Below are positions 49,925 through 59,092 of a DNA stretch of 64,000 nucleotides, piece after piece. Position 1 is the stretch's first letter. Each line of letters starts with the position of its first letter. The notes beneath the pieces were generated by a model, which was given only the letters and a program-made list of their open reading frames with translations, did not search any database and was not told the DNA's origin. Source of the stretch: Bacteriovorax stolpii (lineage in GTDB: Bacteria > Bdellovibrionota > Bacteriovoracia > Bacteriovoracales > Bacteriovoracaceae); NCBI GenBank assembly GCA_945883845.1, contig CAMCYI010000003.1, forward strand, positions 1 through 64,000. Direction: 5' to 3'. Both the position numbers and the translations under genes were made by a program.

Positions 49925-51535
49925 ATGATCACAGTCGCTAATCTTACCAAAACTTATGGTGGGCAAGTTCTCTATTCGAACGGATCTTTTTTTATTGGCC
50001 CTGGTGAAAAAGTTGGTCTCGTCGGGCCGAACGGTGCAGGGAAAACTTCTCTCTTCCGCCTGATTACAGGTGAGGAAAGAGCTGATTCTGGTTCTATCGA
50101 TTTTGCTAAATCTCTTCGCCTTTGTTATTTTTCCCAGAACGTCGGAGAACTCAAAGGCCGCTCTGCACTGGAAGAAGTGATCCATGGAAACATCCGGCTT
50201 GGTTTTTTAAAAACAGAAATATCAAAAATAGAAAAGACCCTCGAAGACGGTGAATACTCTGACGATTTGCTCGAGAAACTTGGCGATTACCAGACCGAGT
50301 TCGAAAAACTTGGCGGCTACGATATCGAATATCAGGCAGCAGAAGTTCTGACTGGTCTAGGGATCATGCCTGAAGATCACCAGCGTCCGGTTGAAAGTTT
50401 CTCTGGCGGATGGAAAATGCGCGTGGCCCTGGCCAAGGTTCTCGCTCAACGTCCAGAGTTCATCCTCATGGATGAACCGACCAACTATCTCGATCTCGAA
50501 AGTATTGTCTGGCTTGAAACCTGGCTGAAAAACTTCAAGGGTGCAGTCATGATGACGAGTCACGATCGTGACTTCATGAACGGCATTGTGAAAAAAATTG
50601 TCGAAGTGAACTACAAGCAGATCACGGTGTATTCCGGTAACTACGATTACTACGAAAAAGAAAAAGGCATCCGTCGCGAACAGCTAATTGCGAGCTCTGA
50701 ACGTCAGGAGGCCATGCTTAAAAAAGAAGAAGAATTTATCGCGAAGTTCGCGGCCCGTGCAAGCCATGCAGCTCAGGTACAGTCCCGAGTGAAAAAACTC
50801 GATAAGATTGATCGCATTGAAGTCATGGCCGACGACGAATCCATTAACTTCGAATTCCCAAAGGCCCCGCGCTCAGGAAACGACGTGGTGAAACTCGAGA
50901 ATCTTGGCAAAACATTTGTCTCGCCGGAAGGTAAAGAGAAAAAAGTTTTCTCTAACGTCACCGGTCTCATCCGCAGACAGGAGAAAGTCGCCGTCGTCGG
51001 AGTCAACGGTGCAGGGAAGTCGACCCTTTTGAAAATTATCGCCAATCTCACGGAAGCAACCGAGGGCAAAGCTGAAGTCGGCGCTAACATTAACATGGGG
51101 TACTTCAGTCAGTACTCGATGGATGTTCTGAATCCCAACAACACCGCTTTTGAAGAAGTCAGAAATCGCGTTAAAGACAAGTCTGACGGCTACATGAGAA
51201 ACCTTCTTGCCGCATTCCTGTTTCGCGGGGATGACGTGGACAAAAAGGTTTCCATTCTTTCAGGAGGGGAGAAATCCCGACTGATTCTGGCAACTCTTCT
51301 CTGCAATCCCATTAATCTCCTCATTCTCGATGAGCCTACCAACCATCTTGATATTCGTTCCCGGGAAGTACTTACTGAAGCGCTGAAGGCCTTCGAAGGT
51401 ACACTGCTCATAGTCTCCCACGATCGCCACTTCTTAAAACAGATCACAACTCAGGTTGCGGAAGTTGATAAAGGCGGCGTAAGATTTTACCCAGGAACCT
51501 ATTCAGAATATCTTACGACGATCGGAGACCATTAA
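49925..51535 (+). CDS. ABC-F family ATPase (YbiT/EttA-like translation factor)
   Basis: The 536-aa soluble protein has two ABC domains with Walker A GPNGAGKTS (about 34-42) and GVNGAGKSTLL (about 359-369). The signatures are FSGGWKMRVALAKVL and LSGGEKSRLIL, and the Walker B segments LMDEPTNYLDL and LILDEPTNHLDI. They are joined by a charged helical P-site-tRNA-interaction linker. ABC-F proteins act on the ribosome E site; the length is close to E. coli YbiT. GGAGG 5 nt upstream supports the start. The cNMP-domain gene follows with a one-base overlap. Confidence 0.92.
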   Translation: MITVANLTKTYGGQVLYSNGSFFIGPGEKVGLVGPNGAGKTSLFRLITGEERADSGSIDFAKSLRLCYFSQNVGELKGRSALEEVIHGNIRLGFLKTEISKIEKTLEDGEYSDDLLEKLGDYQTEFEKLGGYDIEYQAAEVLTGLGIMPEDHQRPVESFSGGWKMRVALAKVLAQRPEFILMDEPTNYLDLESIVWLETWLKNFKGAVMMTSHDRDFMNGIVKKIVEVNYKQITVYSGNYDYYEKEKGIRREQLIASSERQEAMLKKEEEFIAKFAARASHAAQVQSRVKKLDKIDRIEVMADDESINFEFPKAPRSGNDVVKLENLGKTFVSPEGKEKKVFSNVTGLIRRQEKVAVVGVNGAGKSTLLKIIANLTEATEGKAEVGANINMGYFSQYSMDVLNPNNTAFEEVRNRVKDKSDGYMRNLLAAFLFRGDDVDKKVSILSGGEKSRLILATLLCNPINLLILDEPTNHLDIRSREVLTEALKAFEGTLLIVSHDRHFLKQITTQVAEVDKGGVRFYPGTYSEYLTTIGDH

Positions 51536-51882
51536 TGGCCACTCAAATGAAACTCGAGATTGATCAGGTGCTCATCAAAGAAGGCGAGCATTCGAACAGC
51601 ATGTACTGGGTTCAGACGGGTCAGCTAGTTGTCGTTAAGAAACGCGGTAACGAAGAAGTTGTCTTAGGACACATCTTTAGCGGCGAGTTGGTTGGTGAAA
51701 TTTCTTTTCTTGATAAAGAAGCGAGAAGTGCCACAGTGAAGGCCATGACCGAATGTGACTTGATCGAGATCCCTCAGGAAACTCTGGACAAGGTTTTTGG
51801 CTCTCAGCCTAAGTGGCTCGAGATCCTCGTGAAGACCTTAGCGGAGCGGCTTCGCAAAGCTAACGCTCGTATTAAGGTCTAG
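51535..51882 (+). CDS. Stand-alone cyclic-nucleotide-binding domain protein
   Basis: The 115-aa protein is a single Crp-type beta-roll, with SNSMYWVQTGQLVVV early. Its phosphate-binding cassette is GELVGEISFLDKEARSATV, which keeps the Glu and Arg that contact cyclic nucleotides. There is no DNA-binding helix-turn-helix. It may be a regulatory subunit for another protein. The TAATG overlap couples it to the ABC-F ATPase, suggesting the pair works together, possibly as nucleotide-controlled translation modulation. Its 3' end is overlapped by a small antisense gene. Confidence 0.85.
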   Translation: MATQMKLEIDQVLIKEGEHSNSMYWVQTGQLVVVKKRGNEEVVLGHIFSGELVGEISFLDKEARSATVKAMTECDLIEIPQETLDKVFGSQPKWLEILVKTLAERLRKANARIKV

Positions 51883-51999
51883 ATCCAACCTCTTTGCCGT
51901 CGTCTGATTCTCGACTTGTGCCAGCTCTGAGTTCAAAAGAACTACCAGAGCACAGACAGTCAGAAACAAGGCCTGGAAAATCTTCAAGATAAGCTTCAT
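51838..51999 (-). CDS. Small exported or membrane protein (53 aa), partly antisense
   Basis: The ATG at 51999 follows an excellent AAGGGG site 5 nt upstream. The 53-aa product starts MKLILKIFQALFLTV, a signal peptide or anchor with cleavage possible near ELA|Q (residue 31), and ends with a short polar tail. The last 45 nt are antisense to the cNMP-domain gene. The function is unknown. The rest of the interval, 52000-52195, holds no gene. Confidence 0.5.
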   Translation of the reverse strand: MKLILKIFQALFLTVCALVVLLNSELAQVENQTTAKRLDLDLNTSVSFAKPLR

Positions 52000-52195
52000 A
52001 TTTCCCCTTAACCATTCGAGAAGGGCCGCATAATGCCACTATTTGCTGGTTTGCGTTAGTTTTCTTATGGAGTCAGTAAATCTTTCACTCCCAGGGCCCT
52101 GTGTTGCCTTATCGCGCCTAAACCTTTAGATAGAGGCATTGATTAATTTTGCCAGTGTTCCCGAGGGACGCTGGATAGACGACCTTAAGGTGATT

Positions 52196-52945
52196 ATGTC
52201 ACAGCCTCGCTTGCATACCATGCTCGTGGATCTCCACGAGAATAGAGATCAAAGAATCCTCGATTCTTTGCTTAACCACCCGGACTACACAGAGTTTATG
52301 TCTCTTCACGGCCTGACTCTGGCCCGACGCGATCTCGTCACTGCATTCATTCACACATCTTTTGCTCACGAATACGAAGTCACTGACCAGGAACAATCAG
52401 AATTTCTGGGGGACTCAGTTCTCCAACTCATACTCACTGAAGAGTTGTGCCGCCGGTTTCCTTCTGAGAATGAAGGGAAGCTTTCTAAAATGCGAAGCAC
52501 TCTCGTGAACGAAAAAACATTGAGCACCCTTTCAAGGCTTCTGGGTATTGAGAATCTGATCCTTGCGGGCAAAGGCGAATTCAAAAAGAATATGACCGCT
52601 CTTGAGTCCGTTCAGGCCGATACCTTTGAAGCTCTCTTGTGTCAGGTCTACAAACATCATGGTCTTCTTTTTACGAAGAACCTTGTTCTCAAGTGGTATG
52701 AAAAATTTCTTCCGGAAGCTTTTGATCTCACGATCCTGGAGAGTTTTGATGTGAAGTCACGCCTTCAGGAAAAAAGTCTCGCCCGCTTTAAGAAACTTCC
52801 ACGTTATACGTCGGAGGCCAGAGGTGAGCAGTTTGAAATCAAGATCTGGATCAATGACGAACTCGCTGCTGCCGGCGTGTTCAGTTCGCGAAAAAATGGC
52901 GAAAAAGAACTAGCACAAATTGTATTAGATAAAGGCATCATTTAA
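52196..52945 (+). CDS. rnc: Ribonuclease III
   Basis: The 249-aa protein has an RNase III domain with the signature EFLGDSVLQLI (metal-site Asp) and the second acidic site ADTFEALL. A dsRNA-binding domain (about 178-249) is rather divergent. It processes rRNA precursors and structured mRNA. An in-frame TTG at 52139 exists, but AAGGTG 6 nt before the ATG at 52196 and the family length favour the latter. It is 9 nt upstream of era, the classical rnc-era arrangement. Confidence 0.93.
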   Translation: MSQPRLHTMLVDLHENRDQRILDSLLNHPDYTEFMSLHGLTLARRDLVTAFIHTSFAHEYEVTDQEQSEFLGDSVLQLILTEELCRRFPSENEGKLSKMRSTLVNEKTLSTLSRLLGIENLILAGKGEFKKNMTALESVQADTFEALLCQVYKHHGLLFTKNLVLKWYEKFLPEAFDLTILESFDVKSRLQEKSLARFKKLPRYTSEARGEQFEIKIWINDELAAAGVFSSRKNGEKELAQIVLDKGII

Positions 52946-52954
52946 GGAGCCCAC

Positions 52955-53923
52955 ATGCTGATCGAAGACCAACACCCGCACAACAAATCTGTCATGATTG
53001 CTGTACTCGGGAAGCCCAACGTCGGAAAAAGTTCTTTCATCAATCATCTCTTAGGATTTGATCTCGCGATCGTGAGTTCAAAACCTCAGACAACAAGAAA
53101 TCAATTCCACTGTGCCTTCACTATTGATCGCACTGAAGTGGTTCTCGTCGACACTCCGGGTGTTCATTCAACTGCCCAGGAAATTAACAAGCGCATGAAC
53201 GGCCAGGCACAGATGGGTTCTGAAGGTGTGGACATTAACTTTGTTCTCCTGGATCTCACGACGGAAGTCTACAAAGAGTATAAGGAGTTTTTAAAGAACT
53301 TCGACGCCCCGTTGAGCCGCACGTGGATCATCTTTACGAAAGCTGACCTCGTAAACAAGGAAACTCTTGACGTGACTTCTTTGATGGCCGAACTGAAGGC
53401 TCTCACACCGAGCATCGAAAAACATTTCATCATCTCGAGCAAGGACGGACATAACATTCACATGCTCACCGGTGCCGTCCAGGATGCCTCACAAAGTGGG
53501 CCGCACCTGTATCCGAAGGGCGACGTATCCAACAAGAGCGAGCGCTTCTTCGCGACTGAATACATCCGCGAGCAGGCGTTTCGCCTTTTGAAAGAAGAGC
53601 TTCCCTACGAAATCGCCGTCGTCATCGACGAGTACAAAGATGTCCGTAAGCTAAGCGACGAGGCCCCTGCTGAGTCGCACATCTCTGCTTCCATCCTCGT
53701 GAACCGTCCGTCGCAAAGAGCGATCGTCGTTGGCCGTGGTGGATCAGTGATTAAAGAGATAGGCGTCAATGCCCGGAGAAAAATCGAAGCAATGACCGGC
53801 GGAAAAGTTCACCTCAATCTGCACGTTAAAGTTTCACCTAAGTGGTTCACTAATAATTTTGTCCTGGATGAAATCGGCCTTCCGCGAACCCAGAACTCTG
53901 CACGTGTCTGGAGAAAAAAATGA
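52955..53923 (+). CDS. era: GTPase Era
   Basis: The 322-aa protein has G1 GKPNVGKSS (about 19-27), the Era-specific KPQTTRNQ G2 region, G3 DTPGVH, G4 TKAD and a C-terminal KH domain with [13 protein letters not shown]. It binds the 3' end of 16S rRNA and assists 30S maturation. AAGGAG 7 nt upstream supports the ATG. The TGA overlaps the start of der by 4 nt, so the rnc-era-der genes form one unit. Confidence 0.96.
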   Translation: MLIEDQHPHNKSVMIAVLGKPNVGKSSFINHLLGFDLAIVSSKPQTTRNQFHCAFTIDRTEVVLVDTPGVHSTAQEINKRMNGQAQMGSEGVDINFVLLDLTTEVYKEYKEFLKNFDAPLSRTWIIFTKADLVNKETLDVTSLMAELKALTPSIEKHFIISSKDGHNIHMLTGAVQDASQSGPHLYPKGDVSNKSERFFATEYIREQAFRLLKEELPYEIAVVIDEYKDVRKLSDEAPAESHISASILVNRPSQRAIVVGRGGSVIKEIGVNARRKIEAMTGGKVHLNLHVKVSPKWFTNNFVLDEIGLPRTQNSARVWRKK

Positions 53924-55776
53924 ATAAAAGATCTTTAGTCGTTTCCCTTATCGGGAGACCAAACGTCGGGAAGAGCACGATCTTCAACCGACTTATGAGA
54001 AAACAATATCTCGCTATGACCCACGATCAGCCGGGAGTTACCCGCGATCGCCACTACGGGATTATGGATATTGATGAAACGGAAGAAAATTCCGAAACAG
54101 AAGAGATCATTCTCGTTGATACCGGTGGATTCTATCCGGAAAAAATCGATGTCGATCCGAAGAAGAAAAACAATATTGATCCGTTCTTCAACATCATGGC
54201 AGATCACGCGAAACTGGCAATTGATGAGTCAGATCTCGTTCTCTTTGTCGTAGACGTGAGAGAAGGGTTTCTCCCATTCGACAAAACGATCTGTGATTAT
54301 ATCCGTTCAACAAAAAAGACAGTCTGGCTCTTGATGAACAAGTTCGACACTGAGAAACAGGACGGGGATCATATGGATTTCTATTCTCTGGGTCTTGATG
54401 ACGACAATATGCTCAAGCTATCTGCCGAGCATAATCGCGGCTTCCATGATTTGAGAGAAAGGCTTTCAAAAGTCGCGCACAAATTTCGCGTTGATGACAA
54501 AAACAAAGAAGACGAGGAATTTCTCCAGAAAGGTGTTCGTCCAAGAAATGACGTGGTTTCATCTGTGGCCATTATCGGCGCACCGAACGCAGGGAAGTCG
54601 ACTCTTCTGAATTGTATGGTAGGCGCTCAGCGTGCTCTCGTTTCAGAGATCGCAGGTACGACGGTTGATCCGATCGAAGGATATATTGACCTTTACTTCG
54701 GTCCGGATGTTGAGATGCTCCATCCACAGGAGAATCCTTTCCGTAAAGAGAACACCGAGATCTTTGAGGAAATGAAGCGCTTTCAAGAGTCAGGCCTCAT
54801 CAGTGAAGACGAAAAAGACGAAGAAGACATGTCCGAAGAAGAGAAAAAGGTTTATCTCGATTTCGGCAAAACTCCCGATATGATGATCGACGATATGATC
54901 GATGATGTTGGGGAAAGTTCTGATTTTTCTTTCGATACTTCAAAGGTTGAAGACACGAACTACTTCTCACAAAAAGATATTCTGAGTGCCATTGAAAAAA
55001 ACTGGGACGGAAAGCCTGATGAAGTTGCAGACCTTGAGCACGTTGAACACGTTCATCGCTGGCGCTCGATCAAACTCGTCGATACAGCTGGTATCCGTAA
55101 GTCAAAACTCGTTGAAGGATTTATTGAAACTCAGAGTGTGTACCGCTCACTTCGTGCGATCTCAGAGTCAGACGTTGTTCTTTTCATGATCGACTCAACT
55201 CTTGGAATTACTCACCAGGACAGACGTCTTCTTGATATCGCCCTGGAAAAAGGGAAGTCTCTCGTGGTTTGTCTCAATAAGATCGATCTCCTGAGAGAAA
55301 CATTTGCTGATCCGAAGAAAAAGAAAGAATGGATACAGAACCTTCAGGACCAGGTGCCTTGGCTCGGCTTCTGCCAGCTGATCACCATTTCAGCTCATAA
55401 GAACCGTAACATCAATTATCTCCGTGAAGCTCTTAAGCGCACAATCGTGACACGTAACCGGAAGATCCCGACTGGTGCATTGAACCGTTGTCTCTATACA
55501 CTGACAGATACAAATCCTGTTCTTGTGAAAAAGACCAATGGTGTGCGTTTCAAGGTTAAATACGCATCTATGCTGAAGTCATCTCCGCCTACGTTCCTCT
55601 TGTTCAGTAACAAGTCTCTGGGGATTCCTGAAAACTACCGCCGTTACCTGGTGAATGGTTTGAGAAAAGAATTCAATCTTCTGAACACACCTGTGCACTT
55701 GATTTTCAGAACGTCATCGGACATTGAAAGAAGAATGAAGAAAGTTGAGAAGTTAGAGAAGAGAGCTGGAAAGTAA
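53920..55776 (+). CDS. der: Tandem GTPase Der (EngA) with large acidic insertion
   Basis: The 618-aa protein is about 130-170 residues longer than usual. G domain 1 has GRPNVGKST (12-20) and VDTGGF. G domain 2 has GAPNAGKST (about 220-228), GTTVDPIEG and LVDTAGIRK (about 385-393), with NKID in each lineage position. The C-terminal KH-like domain is intact (from about 490). An insertion of about 120 residues, very rich in Glu and Asp ([17 protein letters not shown]), falls at about 258-380, between the G2 and G3 motifs of domain 2. Smaller acidic additions occur in domain 1. Der is essential for 50S assembly. Translation is coupled to era. Confidence 0.93.
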   Translation: MNKRSLVVSLIGRPNVGKSTIFNRLMRKQYLAMTHDQPGVTRDRHYGIMDIDETEENSETEEIILVDTGGFYPEKIDVDPKKKNNIDPFFNIMADHAKLAIDESDLVLFVVDVREGFLPFDKTICDYIRSTKKTVWLLMNKFDTEKQDGDHMDFYSLGLDDDNMLKLSAEHNRGFHDLRERLSKVAHKFRVDDKNKEDEEFLQKGVRPRNDVVSSVAIIGAPNAGKSTLLNCMVGAQRALVSEIAGTTVDPIEGYIDLYFGPDVEMLHPQENPFRKENTEIFEEMKRFQESGLISEDEKDEEDMSEEEKKVYLDFGKTPDMMIDDMIDDVGESSDFSFDTSKVEDTNYFSQKDILSAIEKNWDGKPDEVADLEHVEHVHRWRSIKLVDTAGIRKSKLVEGFIETQSVYRSLRAISESDVVLFMIDSTLGITHQDRRLLDIALEKGKSLVVCLNKIDLLRETFADPKKKKEWIQNLQDQVPWLGFCQLITISAHKNRNINYLREALKRTIVTRNRKIPTGALNRCLYTLTDTNPVLVKKTNGVRFKVKYASMLKSSPPTFLLFSNKSLGIPENYRRYLVNGLRKEFNLLNTPVHLIFRTSSDIERRMKKVEKLEKRAGK

Positions 55777-55793
55777 AAAAAAAATATTGAACA

Positions 55794-55817
55794 CTGTCCG
55801 GAGAATTCTCCGGGCAG
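55794..55817 (-). terminator. Palindromic hairpin between der and beta-barrel genes
   Basis: Arms 55794-55805 and 55806-55817 are complementary at 12 positions (one G-T), forming a stem around the central AATT. On the minus strand a T-run follows after about 9 nt, so it may end the beta-barrel operon, although the geometry is not ideal. Confidence 0.45.
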
Positions 55818-55824
55818 CGTTTCA

Positions 55825-56652
55825 TCACCACGTAAAGTTGTAAGTCACAATCACCGAAATCACGTTACCCGTCAGATCATCAAATCCAAAAGTACTGTTT
55901 TTCGCCGCTTCATCATCTGTCGTGACGGCAGGATTATCCTCGTACCTGCGATAATCCTGCGTAAACTTATCGAAGAAGTTAACCACGTGATAAAGAAACT
56001 CGACACTGATGTACGAGTGCTTGAGCTCAACCGGAAACTCGAGACCCATTCCGACTCCGGTTCCGATACCTCCACCTTTCTGAGTGGGAAGAGTTTTCTG
56101 ATCGATGAACTTGTTGGTCTGGTTCCAGTATTCAAGGCGCCCTATGAAATGAGGATTCGAGTAGGTGATCGCTGTGCCGAGATCGGCGGTGTCGATGTAG
56201 TATTTGTATCCGACAAATGTCCGGATATAATCTGAGACAATGGCGCCGAGTTTTCCGTTTGTTGGATAGGCGTTGACGACTGTATCCAGAACCGCTGTGT
56301 GCTTTGAGTATTCCAGGCCCAGAAAGATCACCCTCTGAAAATCAAGGAAGTAGTTTGTCGATAAGTGAAAAGTAGGGTGGTTATCATCGTAAGCACGGCC
56401 GCGGTTGCCGGTAAAAGTTGTGATCCCTGCACCAAGATTTACGGAGAAGAATCGACCGTAGCGATAGAATCTTTCGTCTTCCAGGGCCTGAGCACTTTCA
56501 AGGTCTTCATTAAAATCAGAAAAAATATCTGAACCGACAGCTGTATCGTCTTCTATTTCCGACATCATCTGATCAGTGGACTGAGCGAGAGTTGGAAGTG
56601 GATGTGTCAGTCCAGCTATGATCAGGAAGATGAAAAGAAAATGTCCCATCAT
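55825..56652 (-). CDS. Outer-membrane beta-barrel protein
   Basis: The 275-aa protein has a signal peptide (cleavage after LAQ, about residue 24). An acidic, Asp/Glu-rich periplasmic stretch (25-60) precedes about ten amphipathic strands rich in Tyr, Phe and Gly, and the protein ends with VTYNFTW, a C-terminal aromatic typical of BamA-inserted porins. The mature domain would be an eight- to twelve-stranded barrel. The first of two adjacent ATG codons is only 1 nt from AAGG, so the second may be used. It is the second gene of a two-gene unit. Confidence 0.78.
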   Translation of the reverse strand: MMGHFLFIFLIIAGLTHPLPTLAQSTDQMMSEIEDDTAVGSDIFSDFNEDLESAQALEDERFYRYGRFFSVNLGAGITTFTGNRGRAYDDNHPTFHLSTNYFLDFQRVIFLGLEYSKHTAVLDTVVNAYPTNGKLGAIVSDYIRTFVGYKYYIDTADLGTAITYSNPHFIGRLEYWNQTNKFIDQKTLPTQKGGGIGTGVGMGLEFPVELKHSYISVEFLYHVVNFFDKFTQDYRRYEDNPAVTTDDEAAKNSTFGFDDLTGNVISVIVTYNFTW

Positions 56653-56655
56653 GCC

Positions 56656-57147
56656 TTAGAGGTAAAAATGAACTGCGGCCTTGACGAATTGGTCACCAAG
56701 GGTTTGAAAAGTTGTGCCGGCCTTGTCATCAACATTTCGAACGGACAGGCCAAACTCGAAGCTGAAGCCGATAGACTCGAGACCGGTGAAATGAAATTCG
56801 GTCCCCATGGTCCCATCAATTTGGTAACCGGTTTTTACTTTGTCTTTCTTGCCGAGGTAATTTTCTGTGGCCACAAGTCCTGACATATAGAAATTTAGCT
56901 GTGGCTCGTCAAAAATGATGCGGTAAACCTTAAGGCCTGCACCATAAAGCGTGTTGTCCTGATCAGATTTCACGCCCAGAACTCCACCCATGGCGAAGGT
57001 TTTACTCTGCTGGATCTTCAGGGAGAGAGCTGGAAGCCCGTTGGCCAGCTGGTTCGAGGCCCCGACACCCATCCGGCCGCGAAGATCGGCCGCGTGGGCA
57101 GAAAAAGTCATGAGAACAAGAAAAGCCATGATAAATTTTTGTTTCAT
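56656..57147 (-). CDS. Small outer-membrane beta-barrel protein
   Basis: The 163-aa protein has a signal peptide (cleavage after AHA, residue 19) and then alternating amphipathic strands (LSLKIQQSKTFAMGGVLGV, AGLKVYRIIF, LNFYMSGLVA, SIGFSFEFGLSV). It ends with VHFYL. This suggests an eight-stranded OmpW/OmpA-like barrel. It lies 3 nt before the larger barrel gene and divergent from yfgM-bamB, so this region groups outer-membrane proteins with part of their assembly machine. Confidence 0.75.
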   Translation of the reverse strand: MKQKFIMAFLVLMTFSAHAADLRGRMGVGASNQLANGLPALSLKIQQSKTFAMGGVLGVKSDQDNTLYGAGLKVYRIIFDEPQLNFYMSGLVATENYLGKKDKVKTGYQIDGTMGTEFHFTGLESIGFSFEFGLSVRNVDDKAGTTFQTLGDQFVKAAVHFYL

Positions 57148-57175
57148 AACATAAGTCTAAGAAACGTTTCTATCT

Positions 57176-57204
57176 TTGACAACACTCCAGCTGGGTTTTA
57201 AACT
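57176..57204 (+). promoter_or_regulatory. Sigma-70-like promoter for yfgM-bamB
   Basis: TTGACA (57176-57181), a 17-nt spacer and TAAACT (57199-57204) lie 33 nt upstream of the yfgM-like ATG, which is preceded by AAGGA. The -35 box is consensus and the -10 box matches four of six. Confidence 0.5.
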
Positions 57205-57236
57205 TCTGTGGTATTTAAGACAAAAAGGAATTTTTT

Positions 57237-57905
57237 ATGAGCGAAGCGACTCAATCTCAAACTCAGACTCTCGAACAATCACTCAATAAGACTGATTTTG
57301 GCCACACTTTGTACGAAAACAGAAAAGCATTTTTTGGTGCTTTGATTGCCGTGATCGTAGGGGCAGTTGGATACACCCTTTGGAAACAAACAACTCAATC
57401 CAAAGCTCTTGAAAATTCCGTCCAGGTTTTTGAATTTCAAAAAAAATACTGGCTTCCTGCTAAGGAAGGAAAAGTATCAACGACTGAACTCGTTTCAGCT
57501 TTCAAAGGTCTAGATGGCCAGGTTCAGGCATCGGCGGCCATGGTTCCGACAATGCTCGAGATGGGAAAATTTCTTTACGAAAAAGATCTCGCAGCTGATG
57601 CGGACACAGTTCTGGCCTACGGCTCTGATGTCAAAGATACCTCTCTTACTTTCTTCCTCAACCTCCAGCGCGCTGTCGTTCAGGAAAAACTCGGTAAGAT
57701 TGATGAAGCCATCACTTCACTCGAAAAAATTTCGGGCAAAGACACTTTCATGCCTGCCCGTGTAGGTGTTGAGCTTGGTCGCCTCTATCTCCTCAAAGGA
57801 GACAAAGGTAAAGCTCAGTCTCAGTTCGAAAATGTCGTCAGCACTTATCCCAATGACAGTGAAGCTAAAATGGCGAAACTCTACTTGGGTCAAATGTCTC
57901 GATGA
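57237..57905 (+). CDS. YfgM-like membrane-anchored TPR protein
   Basis: The 222-aa protein has a polar N-terminus, one transmembrane anchor (about 33-50) and a periplasmic helical region with TPR-like pairs at the end (KIDEAITSLEKI, RLYLLKGDKGKAQSQFENV). The size and topology match YfgM, an ancillary SecYEG/PpiD-associated chaperone in E. coli. The adjacency to bamB is the same as in E. coli, where der follows; here der is 1.5 kb upstream, separated by two barrel genes. It overlaps bamB by 4 nt. Confidence 0.82.
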   Translation: MSEATQSQTQTLEQSLNKTDFGHTLYENRKAFFGALIAVIVGAVGYTLWKQTTQSKALENSVQVFEFQKKYWLPAKEGKVSTTELVSAFKGLDGQVQASAAMVPTMLEMGKFLYEKDLAADADTVLAYGSDVKDTSLTFFLNLQRAVVQEKLGKIDEAITSLEKISGKDTFMPARVGVELGRLYLLKGDKGKAQSQFENVVSTYPNDSEAKMAKLYLGQMSR

Positions 57906-58993
57906 TCTATACATTTCTCTCTTTGCTGTTTCTCGCGGGATGCTCTCTTACCGTGAAAGCTCCTCAGAAAACCACTCAGCCTTTGAAAGTGGCCTGGGCG
58001 AAAAATCTTGATCCATCTTACGAGACTGGAAATCTTCCTATTGGAACGGGTGCTCCCCGGATCTTTCAGGACATGGTTTACATGGGAAGTATCAGTGGTG
58101 TGATGAGTGCTTACGACCTGGAGTCAGGGCGTGTGATGTGGCAAAGTGACGACAAGACTCCGCTTGGCGGACCGGTAGAATTCTTCGGTGACAATGTTGT
58201 CTACGGAGGATTGAGCGGAAGACTTTTTGTCCGTCATGCTTTGACCGGAAAACTTAAATACGCTATTGACCTGTCCGCTCCAATTGAAAGTGCGCCGGTT
58301 TTTCAGAATGATCACCTGATTGTTTATCTTCGCGGTCATCAGATCGTTAATCTCGACGCTGAAACTGGAAAAGTTCTGTGGGCCTACAAGCGCGCAGTTC
58401 CGGTTGTGACGACTCTGCAGAGAACAACCAGGCCTCTCATCATGGGAAGCAAAGTGATCGTGGGGTTTGCTGATGGATTCATCGGAGCTCTCTCTCTTGA
58501 AGAAGGACTTCTTCTTTGGGAAACGAAGATCGTTGATCAGTCAAAATTCATCGATGTCGATTTAAATCCAGTCATTCTCAGCGGACTTATCATTACAGGT
58601 TCTCCTTCGGGTGAGCTTAAGGCCATCAATCCGGATAACGGAGCAGTTGCCAGAAGTTTCGGCGTGAGTGTCATGTCTCATCCACTCATTCGTGGCGAGC
58701 AGATGATCGTCGGTACAAATGACGGGGAAGTCCTGATTATGGGTGCGGATGGATCTATTCTGAAGCGCGTTCAGGTGTCGGACCAGCCGGTCAGTGCCGT
58801 CGCCTGGTGGAAAGAAACTTTGATTGCCGCAAGTTTTGACGGGTATTTACGGGCGATTGATCCTCTGACGATGAAAATTGTTCAGGAATTTCCGTTGGGT
58901 TATAACTACTCTTCGATCTTTTCCGATCTCGTCGTCCATGAAGAATTCCTTGCGATTTATTCTTCCCGGAACCGGCTCTACGTTTTCCGTTAA
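57902..58993 (+). CDS. bamB: BamB-like beta-propeller lipoprotein
   Basis: The 363-aa protein has a lipobox LAGC (Cys14) and a PQQ-type eight-bladed propeller with repeated blades such as YDLESGRVMW, LDAETGKVLWAYK and LSLEEGLLLWETK. It matches BamB, the lipoprotein of the outer-membrane protein assembly complex. Translational coupling to yfgM and the neighbouring barrel genes support this over a PQQ dehydrogenase, which would be far larger and have catalytic residues. Confidence 0.87.
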   Translation: MIYTFLSLLFLAGCSLTVKAPQKTTQPLKVAWAKNLDPSYETGNLPIGTGAPRIFQDMVYMGSISGVMSAYDLESGRVMWQSDDKTPLGGPVEFFGDNVVYGGLSGRLFVRHALTGKLKYAIDLSAPIESAPVFQNDHLIVYLRGHQIVNLDAETGKVLWAYKRAVPVVTTLQRTTRPLIMGSKVIVGFADGFIGALSLEEGLLLWETKIVDQSKFIDVDLNPVILSGLIITGSPSGELKAINPDNGAVARSFGVSVMSHPLIRGEQMIVGTNDGEVLIMGADGSILKRVQVSDQPVSAVAWWKETLIAASFDGYLRAIDPLTMKIVQEFPLGYNYSSIFSDLVVHEEFLAIYSSRNRLYVFR

Positions 58994-59092
58994 AAGATTT
59001 TTCATCTGAAATTACCTGTCATTCCTGTTTCAGGCTTTGCCTGGGCATCTATTCTTTAGATACGATCACACAGATTCAACAAAAGGATTTGT

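Noticed and set aside
55794..55817. Palindrome after der as terminator of the rnc-era-der operon
   Set aside because: No T-run follows on the plus strand; if it is a terminator it fits the opposite strand better.
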